64,000 bases of DNA from Bowdeniella nasicola (GTDB lineage Bacteria > Actinomycetota > Actinomycetes > Actinomycetales > Actinomycetaceae): assembly GCF_001907295.1 (NCBI RefSeq), contig NZ_MQVR01000002.1:20003-84002 (forward strand). Direction: 5' to 3'. Below the pieces are notes generated by a model, which saw nothing but the letters and a program-made list of their open reading frames with translations, did no database searches and was not told the DNA's origin. The position numbers and the translations under genes were made by a program. Shown piece by piece: positions 1-8,523 of this stretch (position 1 is the stretch's first letter; each line of letters begins with the position of its first letter).

Positions 1-129
1 GAACGTGCCGAGCGGCTGCGGAGCAATGCCGACGTGTATGGCTTTGAGCTCGGCGACGCCCAAATGGCGGCGATTGCTGAGCTCGATCGCGGCACGCACT
101 ACGGCACGGCGCCCGCCGACCGGCAGTAG
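1..129 (+). CDS. Aldo/keto reductase, C-terminal fragment (runs off the left edge)
   Basis: Frame 1 is open from the window edge to a TAG at 127-129 and encodes 42 residues. The stretch reading SNADVYGFELGDAQMAAI followed by AELDRG matches the C-terminal helix of NADP-dependent aldo/keto reductases (usually S-N-x-x-V-F-x-F-x-L-s-x-e-D-M-a-x-I-x-x-L), which reduce aldehydes and ketones in the cytosol. The catalytic Asp-Tyr-Lys-His residues would lie upstream of the window, so neither activity nor the start can be judged. The gene ends 4 bases before the convergent truA stop. No terminator fits between them. Confidence 0.75.
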   Translation, partial: ERAERLRSNADVYGFELGDAQMAAIAELDRGTHYGTAPADRQ

Positions 130-133
130 CCCG

Positions 134-1000
134 CTAGCTTTCGTCGCGCCCAGCCGCCGTCGTTCTAAAACGGCGCGTTTCTTCCTGCCGGGATGCCCAT
201 TGGTCTTGCGGCGGATAGCCCACCGCCATGAGCGTGAGCCCGTGCGCGGGGGCGACGGCAGCCGCGAGCGAGCGATCGCGGGAGGCGAGCAACTCGCCCA
301 GCCAGCTCGACGGCTTCTTGCCCTGCCCGACGGCGACGAGGCACCCGACGATCGAGCGCACCATCGAATGGCAGAACGCGTCGGCCCGCAGGTCGATCGC
401 GATGGCGCCGTCGGCACGCATCACCTCGGCATGGGTCAGCCGCCGGATCGTTGAGGCCCCCTCGCGCGGCTTGCACAGCGCGGCGAAGTCCCACTCCCCT
501 ACCAGCAGCGCCGCCGCCTCGCCCATGGCGGCCACGTCGAGCTCATCGCGCACCCACCACGTGCTTGCGCGCGTGCGCGGATCGAAGGCGCCCGGCTCAG
601 CGACGCGATAGCGGTAGGCGCGCCAGATCGCCGCAAAGCGCGCATCGAAGCTCTCATCGACGACGCTAGCCGCGCGCACCACGACGTCGGATGCGCGCAG
701 CACGCCGCTGCCGCGGATCAGCAGCCGGTCGAGCCGATCAAGCAGCGCCTGCTCGCTCGTCCGGTCGCAGCGCCCGGGCAGCGCCGCCCACGCCGCGTCA
801 GAGACGTCCAGATGCGCCACCTGGTCGGCCGCATGCACGCCCGCGTCGGTCCGCCCCGCGACCGTGAGCTGCACGTCTTCGCGCAGCAGCGTCGCGAGCG
901 CCTCGGTCAGCACCCCCTGGACAGTGCGGCGGCCGGGCTGCGCGGCCCAGCCGGAAAAGCCGGAGCCGTCGTAGGCGAGATCAAGTCGGATGCGAGGCAC
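134..1000 (-). CDS. truA: tRNA pseudouridine(38-40) synthase TruA
   Basis: TruA isomerises uridines 38, 39 and 40 in tRNA anticodon stems. The protein is 288 aa from a GTG at 1000, normal for the family. The N-terminus PRIRLDLAYDGSGFSGWAAQ is the canonical opening and sets this start; earlier in-frame starts would overlap the divergent ROK gene. The catalytic motif AGRTDAGVHA places the nucleophilic Asp near residue 52. The gene lies downstream of rplQ on the same strand, the usual actinobacterial place, but is separated from it by an oppositely oriented ROK kinase and a terminator, so it must have its own promoter, probably in the 36-base gap to the ROK gene. Confidence 0.95.
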   Translation of the reverse strand: MPRIRLDLAYDGSGFSGWAAQPGRRTVQGVLTEALATLLREDVQLTVAGRTDAGVHAADQVAHLDVSDAAWAALPGRCDRTSEQALLDRLDRLLIRGSGVLRASDVVVRAASVVDESFDARFAAIWRAYRYRVAEPGAFDPRTRASTWWVRDELDVAAMGEAAALLVGEWDFAALCKPREGASTIRRLTHAEVMRADGAIAIDLRADAFCHSMVRSIVGCLVAVGQGKKPSSWLGELLASRDRSLAAAVAPAHGLTLMAVGYPPQDQWASRQEETRRFRTTAAGRDES

Positions 1001-1036
1001 GAGTCCAATTCTAAGCGGGTGCGATAACGTGCAGGC

Positions 1037-1810
1037 ATGACTCCTCGCACCACGCTCGCAATCGACTGCGGCGGTGGCGGCATCAAGGCCTCGGTTCTCG
1101 ACGATTCCGGCGTCATGCACACCCCCGCGGTGCGGGCCCCTACGCCCTATCCGCTCTCGCCGGCACGCCTCGTCTCGCTCATCCGCGACCTATCCGAGCA
1201 GCTGCCGCCGGCCCGCCGCGTCACCGTCGGCATGCCCGGCATGATTCGTCGCGGCATCGTCGTCCACACGCCGCACTATATTTGCCGCGCCGGCCCGCGC
1301 ACGCGCGTCGTGCCCGAGCTGCTCGCCGCGTGGACGGGCTTCGATATGCGCACCGCGATCGAGGAGTCGCTCGAGCTGCCCGCGCTCGTCTTGAACGACG
1401 CGGAAGTGCACGCCTGTGGCGTCGTCACCGGCACGGGCCTCGAAATGGTCATCACGTTCGGCACCGGGCTCGGCAACGCGATCTTCGACGACGGCCGCCT
1501 CGCGCCGCATGCCGAACTCTCGCAATGCCCCGTCAAATGGGGGCTGACGTACGACGATTACATCGGCGAGCACGAGCGGCTGCGCCTCGGCGATGCCCAC
1601 TGGTCGCGGCGCGCGCGCCTCGTCATCGAGTCGCTCATGCCCGTCTACCACTGGGATCGCCTCTACGTCGGCGGCGGCAATGGCCGACGCATCACTGGGA
1701 GCAATGTCGCAAAGCTCGGCCCGAGCGTCATCATCATCCCGAACGCCGCGGGCATCTCCGGCGGCGTGCGCGCCTGGGAGATCGCGCCGCACCAGGCCCC
1801 GAACGCATAA
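1037..1810 (+). CDS. ROK-family sugar kinase (polyphosphate-glucokinase-like)
   Basis: Cytosolic sugar kinase of the ROK/ASKHA fold, 257 aa. Visible motifs are the phosphate-1 loop DCGGGGIKASV from about residue 10, a NDAE segment near residue 120 and the phosphate-2 loop FGTGLGNAIF near 138. The length and the late GGGNGR segment resemble actinobacterial polyphosphate glucokinases. The canonical ELGH of ROK proteins is replaced by ELSQ, so the usual His/Cys zinc site is absent and the substrate is uncertain. It stands alone on the plus strand, inserted between rplQ and truA, and ends in a strong hairpin shared with rplQ. Glucose or another hexose is the likely substrate by family only. Confidence 0.75.
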   Translation: MTPRTTLAIDCGGGGIKASVLDDSGVMHTPAVRAPTPYPLSPARLVSLIRDLSEQLPPARRVTVGMPGMIRRGIVVHTPHYICRAGPRTRVVPELLAAWTGFDMRTAIEESLELPALVLNDAEVHACGVVTGTGLEMVITFGTGLGNAIFDDGRLAPHAELSQCPVKWGLTYDDYIGEHERLRLGDAHWSRRARLVIESLMPVYHWDRLYVGGGNGRRITGSNVAKLGPSVIIIPNAAGISGGVRAWEIAPHQAPNA

Positions 1811-1852
1811 CACAGCGCCCCCACCCGGATGATCCGGAGCGGGGGCGCTGTG
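1811..1852. terminator. Bidirectional intrinsic terminator between ROK kinase and rplQ
   Basis: A perfect 12-bp inverted repeat (1811-1822 with 1841-1852, arm CACAGCGCCCCC) encloses a second palindrome, CCGGATGATCCGG. It sits in the 49-base gap between two convergent genes, starting right after the ROK stop and ending 8 bases before the rplQ stop. There is no long T-run on either side, so its strength in vivo is inferred from stem stability. Confidence 0.75.
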
Positions 1853-1859
1853 CGGGCAA

Positions 1860-2390
1860 TTACTCCTTGTCCGCGCTTTCCTTCGACTCGGGCGCGTCCT
1901 CGACAGATGCTTCCTCGTCGGTCTGCGCGACCTCGGTCTCTTCCACGGTCGGCTCTTCGGCCTTTTCATCCTTCTTGGCCGCGGTCTTGGTCGCCGTTTC
2001 AGCTTCCTTCACGACGGCCTGCTTCGGGCTGACGGGCTCGAGCACGAGCTCGATGATCGCCATGGGGGCGTTGTCGCCCTTGCGGTTAGCGATCTTCGTG
2101 ATGCGGGTGTAGCCACCGGGGCGCTCGGCGAACTTCGGGGCGAGGTCCTCGAACAGCTTCGCGACGATGTCCTTGCGGCCGATGGTCTCCATGACCTTGC
2201 GGCGCGCGTGCAGGTCGCCACGCTTGCCCAGCGTGATGAGCTTTTCCGCGAGCGGGCGCAGGCGCTTCGCACGGTTTTCGGTGGTACGGATCGACTCGTG
2301 CTCGAACAGCGACGTCGCGAGGTTCGCGAGCATGAGCTTTTCGTGGGCGGAGCTGCCGCCCAGGCGGGGTCCCTTAGAGGGGGTAGGCAT
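1860..2390 (-). CDS. rplQ: 50S ribosomal protein L17 with acidic C-terminal tail
   Basis: L17 of the large subunit, lying near the peptide exit tunnel. The first about 115 residues ([20 protein letters not shown] onward, with [16 protein letters not shown]) are the conserved domain. The total of 176 aa is longer than the roughly 120 aa of many bacteria because of a Glu/Ala/Lys-rich tail of about 55 residues, a feature common in actinobacteria and of unknown role. It is the last gene of the infA-rpmJ-rpsM-rpsK-rpoA-rplQ run, 17 bases after rpoA, and is followed by a strong terminator. Confidence 0.97.
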   Translation of the reverse strand: MPTPSKGPRLGGSSAHEKLMLANLATSLFEHESIRTTENRAKRLRPLAEKLITLGKRGDLHARRKVMETIGRKDIVAKLFEDLAPKFAERPGGYTRITKIANRKGDNAPMAIIELVLEPVSPKQAVVKEAETATKTAAKKDEKAEEPTVEETEVAQTDEEASVEDAPESKESADKE

Positions 2391-2407
2391 GTTTGGTCCT
2401 TTTCTTA

Positions 2408-3409
2408 TCAGAGCTCGTCGCTGAAGTGCAGGTCTTCGAAGGCCGGGCTATCGTCCTCGGAGGCGAAGTCGACGCCGGAGTCCTTCAGGCCGAGTCCGTA
2501 GCCGGCCAGCCTTTCCTGAATCTCGTCGATGGACTTCTTACCGAAGTTACGGATATCCAGCAGGTCTTCCTTCGACCGTGCCACCAGCTGCCCGAGGGTG
2601 TGGATGCCCTCGCGCTTCAGACAGTTGTACGACCGTGACTGCAGGTCCAGGTCCTCGATCGGCAGCGCCAGATCCTGGGCGAGAGCCTGGTCCGTCGGCG
2701 ACGGGCCGATCTCAATGCCTTCGGCCTCCACGTTGAGTTCGCGGGCGAGGCCGAAGAGCTCGACGAGCGTCTTGCCGGCCGAAGCGAGCGCGTCGCGCGG
2801 CTCCATGGACGGCTTGGTCTCGACGTCGACGACGAGGCGGTCGAAGTCCGTGCGCTGCTCAACGCGGGTGGCTTCCACCTTGTACGTCACCTTGAGCACG
2901 GGCGAGTAGATGGAGTCGACCGGGATACGGCCGATCTCGGCATCGTCGCTCTTGTTCATGGCGGCCGGCACGTAGCCGCGGCCACGCTCAACGGTCAGCT
3001 CGATCTCGAGCTTGCCCTTGGCGTTGATGGTCGCGATGTGCAGGTCGGGGTTGTGCACCTCGACACCGGCGGGCGGCGTGATGTCGCCGGCGACGACGAC
3101 ACCCGGTCCCTGCTTGCGCAGGTACATCACCACAGGCTCATCGTGATCCGAAGAGACGACAAGGTTCTTGATGTTCAAAATGATCTCGGTGACGTCTTCC
3201 TTGATTCCCGGAATCGTCGAGAATTCGTGGAGAACGCCATCGATCCGGATGGAGGTCACCGAGGCGCCCGGGATCGAGGACAGCAGGGTCCTGCGAAGCG
3301 AGTTTCCTAGGGTGTAACCAAAACCCGGCTCCAGGGGTTCGATAACGAATCGTGAGCGGTTATCACTCACGACCTCCTCGGTCAGCGTGGGACGCTGGGT
3401 AATGAGCAC
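2408..3409 (-). CDS. rpoA: RNA polymerase subunit alpha
   Basis: Alpha subunit, 333 aa, which dimerises to seed polymerase assembly and contacts UP elements and activators. The N-terminal domain carries [20 protein letters not shown] and [14 protein letters not shown]; the C-terminal domain carries the helix-hairpin-helix segment [17 protein letters not shown]. The start is a GTG at 3409. The gap of 100 bases to rpsK is larger than others in the operon; in many actinobacteria rpsD lies here but it is missing. I see no clear promoter in the gap. Confidence 0.98.
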   Translation of the reverse strand: MLITQRPTLTEEVVSDNRSRFVIEPLEPGFGYTLGNSLRRTLLSSIPGASVTSIRIDGVLHEFSTIPGIKEDVTEIILNIKNLVVSSDHDEPVVMYLRKQGPGVVVAGDITPPAGVEVHNPDLHIATINAKGKLEIELTVERGRGYVPAAMNKSDDAEIGRIPVDSIYSPVLKVTYKVEATRVEQRTDFDRLVVDVETKPSMEPRDALASAGKTLVELFGLARELNVEAEGIEIGPSPTDQALAQDLALPIEDLDLQSRSYNCLKREGIHTLGQLVARSKEDLLDIRNFGKKSIDEIQERLAGYGLGLKDSGVDFASEDDSPAFEDLHFSDEL

Positions 3410-3509
3410 TTGGTAATCCTTTCAGCCGGCATCCGCTATTTGACGCCGTGCGGGACAACGTGTAATCCCCGACAGGTCTCTGTCTACCGTTGCCGGGGCT
3501 TTAAGCGTC

Positions 3510-3917
3510 TTAGACGCGACGACGCTTCGGCGGGCGGCAGCCGTTGTGTGCCTGCGGCGTCACGTCAGAGATCGAGGAGACCTCCAGGCCGGTGGCCTGA
3601 AGGGAACGAATGGCGGTTTCCCGGCCGGAACCGGGGCCCTTGACGAACACGTCAACCTTCTTCATGCCGTGTTCCTGGGCGCGACGCGCCGCGGCCTCAG
3701 CAGCAAGCTGGGCGGCAAACGGCGTGGACTTACGCGAGCCCTTGAAGCCCACCTGGCCGGAGGAGGCCCATGCGATAACGGCGCCGTCCGGGTCGGTGAT
3801 GGACACGATCGTGTTGTTGAACGTGGACTTGATGTAGGCGTTGCCCTGGGCAACGTTCTTGCGGTCCCGGCGGCGGCCCTTGCGCGCCACCGAGGAAGTA
3901 CGGGTCTTGGGAGGCAT
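3510..3917 (-). CDS. rpsK: 30S ribosomal protein S11
   Basis: S11 of the small-subunit platform, 135 aa. The body holds the family signature [19 protein letters not shown] and the C-terminal [18 protein letters not shown], an exact family ending. The N-terminus is a short basic arm ([18 protein letters not shown]) typical of actinobacterial S11. It follows rpsM by 48 bases and precedes rpoA directly. Confidence 0.98.
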   Translation of the reverse strand: MPPKTRTSSVARKGRRRDRKNVAQGNAYIKSTFNNTIVSITDPDGAVIAWASSGQVGFKGSRKSTPFAAQLAAEAAARRAQEHGMKKVDVFVKGPGSGRETAIRSLQATGLEVSSISDVTPQAHNGCRPPKRRRV

Positions 3918-3965
3918 GTGTTTTTATCTCCAGGTCATCGGACCGGACAGCAGCGCTGTACCGGA

Positions 3966-4337
3966 CTACTTCTTCTTCTTACCGGCGACGGTCTGCTTCG
4001 GGCCCTTGCGGGTACGAGCGTTCGTCTTGGTGCGCTGGCCGTGAACCGGGAGGCCACGACGGTGACGCAGACCCTGGTAGCAACCAATCTCGACCTTGCG
4101 GCGGATGTCGGCTGCGACCTCACGGCGGAGATCACCTTCCACCTTGAAGTTGCCCTCAATGTAGTCACGCAGGGCCACCAGATCGGACTCCTGCATGTCC
4201 TTCACGCGAAGATCCGGCGAAACACCGGTCGCGGCGAGAGCTTCCTGCGCGCGGGTACGACCCACGCCGTAAATGTACGTCAACGCAACCTCGAGCCGCT
4301 TTTCGCGGGGGAGGTCAACGCCAGCTAGACGTGCCAC
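3966..4337 (-). CDS. rpsM: 30S ribosomal protein S13
   Basis: S13 in the small-subunit head, contacting the P-site tRNA and L5. At 123 aa it has normal length. The opening [14 protein letters not shown] and the C-terminal [19 protein letters not shown] with a lysine tail are canonical. The start sits about 135 bases after rpmJ, a gap that contains two hairpins and may let S13 be expressed separately from infA-rpmJ. Confidence 0.98.
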   Translation of the reverse strand: MARLAGVDLPREKRLEVALTYIYGVGRTRAQEALAATGVSPDLRVKDMQESDLVALRDYIEGNFKVEGDLRREVAADIRRKVEIGCYQGLRHRRGLPVHGQRTKTNARTRKGPKQTVAGKKKK

Positions 4338-4400
4338 TGATCAGTCTCCTGACTGTTCGAACCGGAGGTCTTCCCCGTTGCTTTCTCGCGGGATTGCGAG

Positions 4401-4467
4401 CCCCGGCCTCCGGACCGGGGGTTGCGCGATAGCGCTAGCAGCAGGGTTTGCGAGGGAGTCCCTCGCA
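4401..4467 (-). other. Two hairpins in the rpmJ-rpsM gap
   Basis: Just after the rpmJ stop on the minus strand there is a stem of 8 bp with a 3-base loop (4449-4456 with 4460-4467). A second GC-rich stem, CCCCGG with CCGGGG, lies at 4401-4406 and 4415-4420. Neither has a T-run, so they look like processing or pausing structures rather than full terminators. Confidence 0.4.
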
Positions 4468-4474
4468 CCGTCAC

Positions 4475-4588
4475 TTAGCCTTGACGCTGCTTGTGACGAA
4501 CGTTGTCGCAGATGACCATGACGCGACCGTGCCGGCGGATCACCTTGCACTTGTCGCAGATCTTCTTGACGCTTGGCTGGACCTTCAT
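4475..4588 (-). CDS. rpmJ: 50S ribosomal protein L36, zinc-binding form
   Basis: L36 is the smallest large-subunit protein. The 37-residue product begins [19 protein letters not shown] and ends with [10 protein letters not shown]. The CDKC pair plus the later Cys and His form the zinc ribbon of the Cys-containing version. It lies between infA and rpsM as in most bacteria, 34 bases after the infA stop. Confidence 0.97.
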   Translation of the reverse strand: MKVQPSVKKICDKCKVIRRHGRVMVICDNVRHKQRQG

Positions 4589-4622
4589 GTCGTTCCTCCG
4601 CCACCACTACGGTGGCTAACAG

Positions 4623-4844
4623 TTACTTGTAGCGGTAGACGATACGACCACGAGAGAGGTCGTACGGGCTCAGCTCAACCACGACGCGGTCTTCGGGAAG
4701 AATACGAATGTAGTGCTGACGCATTTTGCCACTGATGTGGGCAAGCACAATGTGCTTGTTGTCCAGCTCTACACGAAACATCGCGTTGGGCAGCGCTTCG
4801 ACGACAGTGCCCTGAACCTCGATGACGCCGTCCTTTTTAGCCAT
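4623..4844 (-). CDS. infA: Translation initiation factor IF-1
   Basis: IF-1 occupies the ribosomal A site during initiation. The 73-aa product is a single OB-fold with [20 protein letters not shown] at the start, [19 protein letters not shown] in the middle and RGRIVYRYK at the end. A Shine-Dalgarno GAGGAG lies about 14 bases upstream of the ATG. A plausible promoter lies about 100 bases upstream, so infA probably starts its own transcript. Confidence 0.98.
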   Translation of the reverse strand: MAKKDGVIEVQGTVVEALPNAMFRVELDNKHIVLAHISGKMRQHYIRILPEDRVVVELSPYDLSRGRIVYRYK

Positions 4845-4939
4845 GCTCTTTCGTACTTCTCCTCAGATTGTGGCGCCGTGAAGCACCCTCGTGCGGTGCG
4901 CCGCCGTTGCGGCACACGTGTACGCACGTCCAGCTGACC

Positions 4940-4968
4940 ATCCTATGGGAATTTGTGCGCGATGGAAA
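4940..4968 (-). promoter_or_regulatory. Candidate promoter of the infA-rpmJ-rpsM transcript
   Basis: On the minus strand TTTCCA (4963-4968) and TAGGAT (4940-4945) are separated by 17 bases and stand about 95 bases upstream of the infA ATG, in the 160-base gap after map. The -35 match is moderate. The spacing and position fit a housekeeping promoter; no start site was measured. Confidence 0.5.
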
Positions 4969-5004
4969 CTCCCCCGTGACGTGAAGCTCGCCACCCGGGT
5001 GTGG

Positions 5005-5841
5005 TTACAGCTCGACGGGAGTGATGCCGAAGCGAGCGAGCTCGGCCGCTCCCCCGTCGGGCAGGGTCAGGATCCGGATTCCGCCGTCGATCAGCGCGAC
5101 GGAATGCTCCCAGTGGCTCGCGCGCGAACCATCGAGCGTCACGACCGTCCAGTCGTCGTCGAGCGTCTCGTTATCGGGCTCGCCGAGGGTGAGCATCGGC
5201 TCGATGCACACGGCCATGCCGGACTTGATGCGCGGGCCCTTGGGGGCGGCGTAGTTCAGGACATCGGGCGGCTGATGCATCGCAGAGCCAATGCCGTGGC
5301 CGACGTATTCGCGGACGATGCCGAGCTCGCGCCCGTCGACCGGGTTTTCGGCGACAACACGGCTGACCGCGTTGCCGACGACGTTGAGCTGCTTGGCGCC
5401 GGGCAGGGCCGCGATCGCCTGCCACATCGCCTCGCGGGTGACATCGGACAGGCGCTGGTCGCTCTCGGAGGGAGTACCAACGAAGAAGCTGCGTGCGGAA
5501 TCGCCGTGCCAGCGTCGCCCGCCCGGGCCGGCGACGGAGCAGCCGCCGTCGACCGAGATGAGGTCACCGTCCTGCAGCACCCGGCCCCCCGGGATGCCGT
5601 GCACGATTTCTTCGTTGACGCTCAGGCAGACCGTCGCGGGATAGCCGTGATAGCCCTTGAAGTTCGGTTTCGCGCCGGCGTCGCGGCACACCTTTTCGGC
5701 GATCGCGTCGAGCTCGCCCGTCGTGATTCCGACCTCGGCAGCACGCTCGACCGCGGTCAGCATCTCGTAGACGATCGCCCCGGCCTCGGCCATGGCGGCC
5801 AGTTGGGTGCGCGTCTTGATTTCGGGTTTGGGTCCGAACAT
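5005..5841 (-). CDS. map: Methionine aminopeptidase, type I
   Basis: Removes the initiator methionine from nascent proteins. The product is 278 aa. Metal ligands of the pita-bread fold are visible: Asp in LISVDGG, Asp in HGDSAR, His in YVGHGIG, Glu in CIEPM and Glu in HWEHSVAL. The ATG at 5841 overlaps the adk stop; an in-frame GTG at 5844 (the sequence reads GTGATG) is an equally possible start. Coupling to adk and secY is the usual secY-adk-map order. Confidence 0.96.
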   Translation of the reverse strand: MFGPKPEIKTRTQLAAMAEAGAIVYEMLTAVERAAEVGITTGELDAIAEKVCRDAGAKPNFKGYHGYPATVCLSVNEEIVHGIPGGRVLQDGDLISVDGGCSVAGPGGRRWHGDSARSFFVGTPSESDQRLSDVTREAMWQAIAALPGAKQLNVVGNAVSRVVAENPVDGRELGIVREYVGHGIGSAMHQPPDVLNYAAPKGPRIKSGMAVCIEPMLTLGEPDNETLDDDWTVVTLDGSRASHWEHSVALIDGGIRILTLPDGGAAELARFGITPVEL

Positions 5842-6407
5842 CACAGCGCGGAGACGGCCTTCAGGAGCCGCTCGGTCACCTCATCGATTTCGCCCATGCC
5901 GTCGATCGAGTGCAGCAGGCCGCGCTCGGCGTACAGCTTCGCGACGGGCGCCGTCTGCTCGCGGTAGATGCGCAGGCGGGTGCGGATGACGTCTTCGGTG
6001 TCGTCGGTGCGGCCCTGTTCGATGCCGCGCTTGAGCAGGCGCTCAACGATGGCGTCTTCGTCGACGGACAGCTCCAGCACGCCGTCGAGCTTCTCGTCGC
6101 CCAGCAGTTCGTCGAGCAGATCGACCTGCGCGGGGTTGCGCGGGAAGCCGTCGAGCAGGAACCCGTCCTTCGTGTCCTTGGCGGCGAGACGCTCCTTCAG
6201 CATCTCGACGGTCACTGAGTCCGGGACAAGCTCGCCGCGGGCAATGTAGGAGCCGGCCAGGTGGCCGAGTTCGCTGCCCTCGGAGATGTGGGAGCGGAAG
6301 AGGTGGCCCGTCGAGATCGTCGGGATCTTCAGGTGCTGAGCGAGCCGCTCGGCCTGGGTGCCCTTGCCTGCTCCGGGGGCGCCAAAAATGACGAGACGCG
6401 TGGTCAT
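5841..6407 (-). CDS. adk: Adenylate kinase (short-LID form)
   Basis: Converts AMP and ATP to two ADP. The product is 188 aa. The P-loop GAPGAGKGTQAERLAQ lies at about residues 8-23, the AMP site includes STGHLFR and the segment GFPRNPAQ. The LID region is short (RGRTDD-like segment then DVIRTRLRIY) and has no zinc cysteines, as in mycobacterial Adk. The ATG at 6407 overlaps the secY TGA by 4 bases (ATGA), implying translational coupling. Confidence 0.97.
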   Translation of the reverse strand: MTTRLVIFGAPGAGKGTQAERLAQHLKIPTISTGHLFRSHISEGSELGHLAGSYIARGELVPDSVTVEMLKERLAAKDTKDGFLLDGFPRNPAQVDLLDELLGDEKLDGVLELSVDEDAIVERLLKRGIEQGRTDDTEDVIRTRLRIYREQTAPVAKLYAERGLLHSIDGMGEIDEVTERLLKAVSAL

Positions 6408-7690
6408 GACAGGAATCCTTCGTAGTGCCGCTGCTGAAGCTGAGAGTCGATGTCCTTCACAGTCTGCAACGCGACACCGACCATAATCATGATCGACGTT
6501 CCGCCCCATGGCATGGCCTGGTTCAGGCCCATCATGGCGAACAGGATCTCCGGCACGAGAGCGACGATCGCGAGGTAGAGTGCGCCCGGCGCGGTAATGC
6601 GCGTCATGACGTAGTTCAGGTACTCGGCGGTGGGCCGTCCCGCGCGGATGCCGGGGATGAAGCCGCCGTAGCGCTTCATGTTGTCGGCAACCTCTTCGGG
6701 GTTGAAGGTAATCGACGTGTAGAAGAACGCGAAGAAGATGATGAGGAGCGTGTACACCGTGAGCCGCAGCGGGTGCGACGGTGAGAAGTACTGCGCCAGC
6801 GTGACCGCCCAGGGGGCCGTCTTGTTGAATTCGGAGATCATCACGGGCAGCTGCATGATCGAGGATGCGAAGATGACCGGGATAACGCCCGCGAGGTTGA
6901 TCTTCATCGGGATGTAGGTCGACGAGCCACCGTACAGGCGGCGGCCGACCATGCGCTTGGCGTACTGCACCGGGATGCGGCGCTGGCACTGCTCAACGAA
7001 GACAACCGCGAGGGTGATGATGAGGATAACCGCGAGGATAACCAGGAGCTTGACGATGCCGTTTTCGAGACCGAAAACGGTGCCGAGGCCGATCGGGAAG
7101 GACGCGGCGATCGAGGTGAAGATGAGCAGCGACATGCCGTTGCCGATACCCTTTTCGCTGATGAGCTCACCGAGCCACATGATGAGGCCGGTACCGGCGG
7201 TCATTGTCAAAATGGTGAGCAGGAGGCTCGCGGGGCCAGCGTTCGGGATCGGGTTCACCGGGCAACCCTGGAACAGCAGGCCGTTGGCGGCGGTCGTCAC
7301 CATGACGGTGGACTGCAACACGCCAAGGAAGATCGTGAGGTAACGCGTGTACTGCGTGAGCTTCGCCTGACCAGCCTGGCCCTCCTTGTGGAGGTCTTCA
7401 AAGCGCGGAATGACGACGCGCATCAGCTGGATGATGATCGACGCCGTAATGTACGGCATGATCCCGAGAGCGAAGACCGAGAGCTGAAGCAAGCCGCCGC
7501 CCGAGAACAGGTTGATCATCCCGAGGAAGCTGTTCTGGCTACCCGCGACACACTGCTGGACGTTGCCGTAGTCAACGCCCGGGGCAGGCACGAAGGAGCC
7601 GAAGCGGTAGATCGCCATGATGGCGAGCGTAAAGAGCAGCTTCTTGCGCAGATCAGTGACTCTAAACGCGTGAGCGAATGCAGAGAGCAA
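6404..7690 (-). CDS. secY: Protein translocase subunit SecY
   Basis: Channel subunit of the Sec translocon, 428 aa with about ten membrane spans. Conserved signatures include FALGIMPYITASIIIQLM in the second span region and RFGSFVPAPGVDY in the first. The start is a TTG at 7690 preceded by the strong Shine-Dalgarno GGGAGGAATT; no better start lies nearby. A hairpin separates it from rplO, so secY-adk-map may be an independent unit or be attenuated. Confidence 0.97.
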   Translation of the reverse strand: MLSAFAHAFRVTDLRKKLLFTLAIMAIYRFGSFVPAPGVDYGNVQQCVAGSQNSFLGMINLFSGGGLLQLSVFALGIMPYITASIIIQLMRVVIPRFEDLHKEGQAGQAKLTQYTRYLTIFLGVLQSTVMVTTAANGLLFQGCPVNPIPNAGPASLLLTILTMTAGTGLIMWLGELISEKGIGNGMSLLIFTSIAASFPIGLGTVFGLENGIVKLLVILAVILIITLAVVFVEQCQRRIPVQYAKRMVGRRLYGGSSTYIPMKINLAGVIPVIFASSIMQLPVMISEFNKTAPWAVTLAQYFSPSHPLRLTVYTLLIIFFAFFYTSITFNPEEVADNMKRYGGFIPGIRAGRPTAEYLNYVMTRITAPGALYLAIVALVPEILFAMMGLNQAMPWGGTSIMIMVGVALQTVKDIDSQLQQRHYEGFLS

Positions 7691-7810
7691 AATTCCTCCC
7701 GGTGGGTTGCCGTCGCGGGCGACGCATGGGAACGCCTACGTCGGCAACGGGTGAGCTTATCCAGCTCAAACGTCAATCTTTAAGAAGTCTAAGGGTAACT
7801 AGTCGGGAAG

Positions 7811-7851
7811 TGGAAACGCCCCCGAGCCACGGGTGGCACGGGGGCGTTCCA
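7811..7851 (-). terminator. Hairpin between rplO and secY
   Basis: The arms TGGAAACGCCCCCG (7811-7824) and CGGGGGCGTTCCA (7839-7851) pair with a single unpaired base, and the loop itself contains a GCCAC/GTGGC pair. It lies 32 bases after the rplO stop in a 192-base gap. No long T-run follows on the minus strand, so it may reduce rather than stop transcription from the spc operon into secY. Confidence 0.6.
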
Positions 7852-7882
7852 CGTCGATGCGGATGGAAACCATCCGCGCCGC

Positions 7883-8338
7883 TTAGGCTCCCGTGATGGA
7901 GCCGCCGGCGGCATCGATCTTTTCCTTGGCGGAGCCCGACCACGCGTCGACCGTCACGTTCACGGCGACGGAGATTTCTCCGGTGCCGAGGATCTTGACG
8001 GGCTGCTTCGCGCGGACGGCGCCCTTGGCCACGAGGTCAGCGACGGTGATGTCGCCGCCCTTCGGGAAGAGCTCGGCGAGCTTGGTCAGGTTCACGACCT
8101 GGTAGGTCACCTTGTTCGGGTTCTTGAAGCCACGCAGCTTGGGCAGCCGCATGTGCAGCGGCATCTGACCGCCTTCGAACCCGGCAGGAACCTGGCCGCG
8201 AGCCTTCGTGCCCTTGGTGCCGCGACCGGCGGTCTTGCCCTTGGAGCCTTCACCGCGACCCACGCGGGTCTTGGACTTCTTGGCTCCCGGGGCGGGACGC
8301 AGATCGTGGATCTTCAGAGGCGTCGATTCTTCAGCCAT
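7883..8338 (-). CDS. rplO: 50S ribosomal protein L15
   Basis: L15, 151 aa, binds 23S rRNA late in assembly. The N-terminal [20 protein letters not shown] and the glycine-rich [20 protein letters not shown] stretch are typical. It is the last gene of the spc run before the hairpin that precedes secY, 2 bases downstream of rpmD. Confidence 0.97.
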   Translation of the reverse strand: MAEESTPLKIHDLRPAPGAKKSKTRVGRGEGSKGKTAGRGTKGTKARGQVPAGFEGGQMPLHMRLPKLRGFKNPNKVTYQVVNLTKLAELFPKGGDITVADLVAKGAVRAKQPVKILGTGEISVAVNVTVDAWSGSAKEKIDAAGGSITGA

Positions 8339-8340
8339 GC

Positions 8341-8523
8341 TTACTTGACCTCCTCGACGTCAACCAGGTGGTCGACGGTGCGGATCATGCCGCGGACCGC
8401 GTCGTTATCTTCGCGGACAACGCTCTGACCGATCTTGCGCAGCCCGAGGGCGCGCAGGGTCTCACGCTGCTTGCGGATGCCGCCAATGGTGGACTTCTTC
8501 TGGGTGATCTTCAGCTCTGCCAT
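8341..8523 (-). CDS. rpmD: 50S ribosomal protein L30
   Basis: L30, 60 aa, single compact domain with [20 protein letters not shown] and a C-terminal [15 protein letters not shown]. The ATG overlaps the rpsE stop by one base (TAATG), implying coupled translation. Confidence 0.97.
   Translation of the reverse strand: MAELKITQKKSTIGGIRKQRETLRALGLRKIGQSVVREDNDAVRGMIRTVDHLVDVEEVK

Noticed and set aside
5841..6989. A 382-codon open frame that includes adk with a long N-terminal extension
   Set aside because: The extension lies wholly inside secY in another frame and is low-complexity; the ATG at 6407 begins the canonical Adk N-terminus and overlaps the secY stop.
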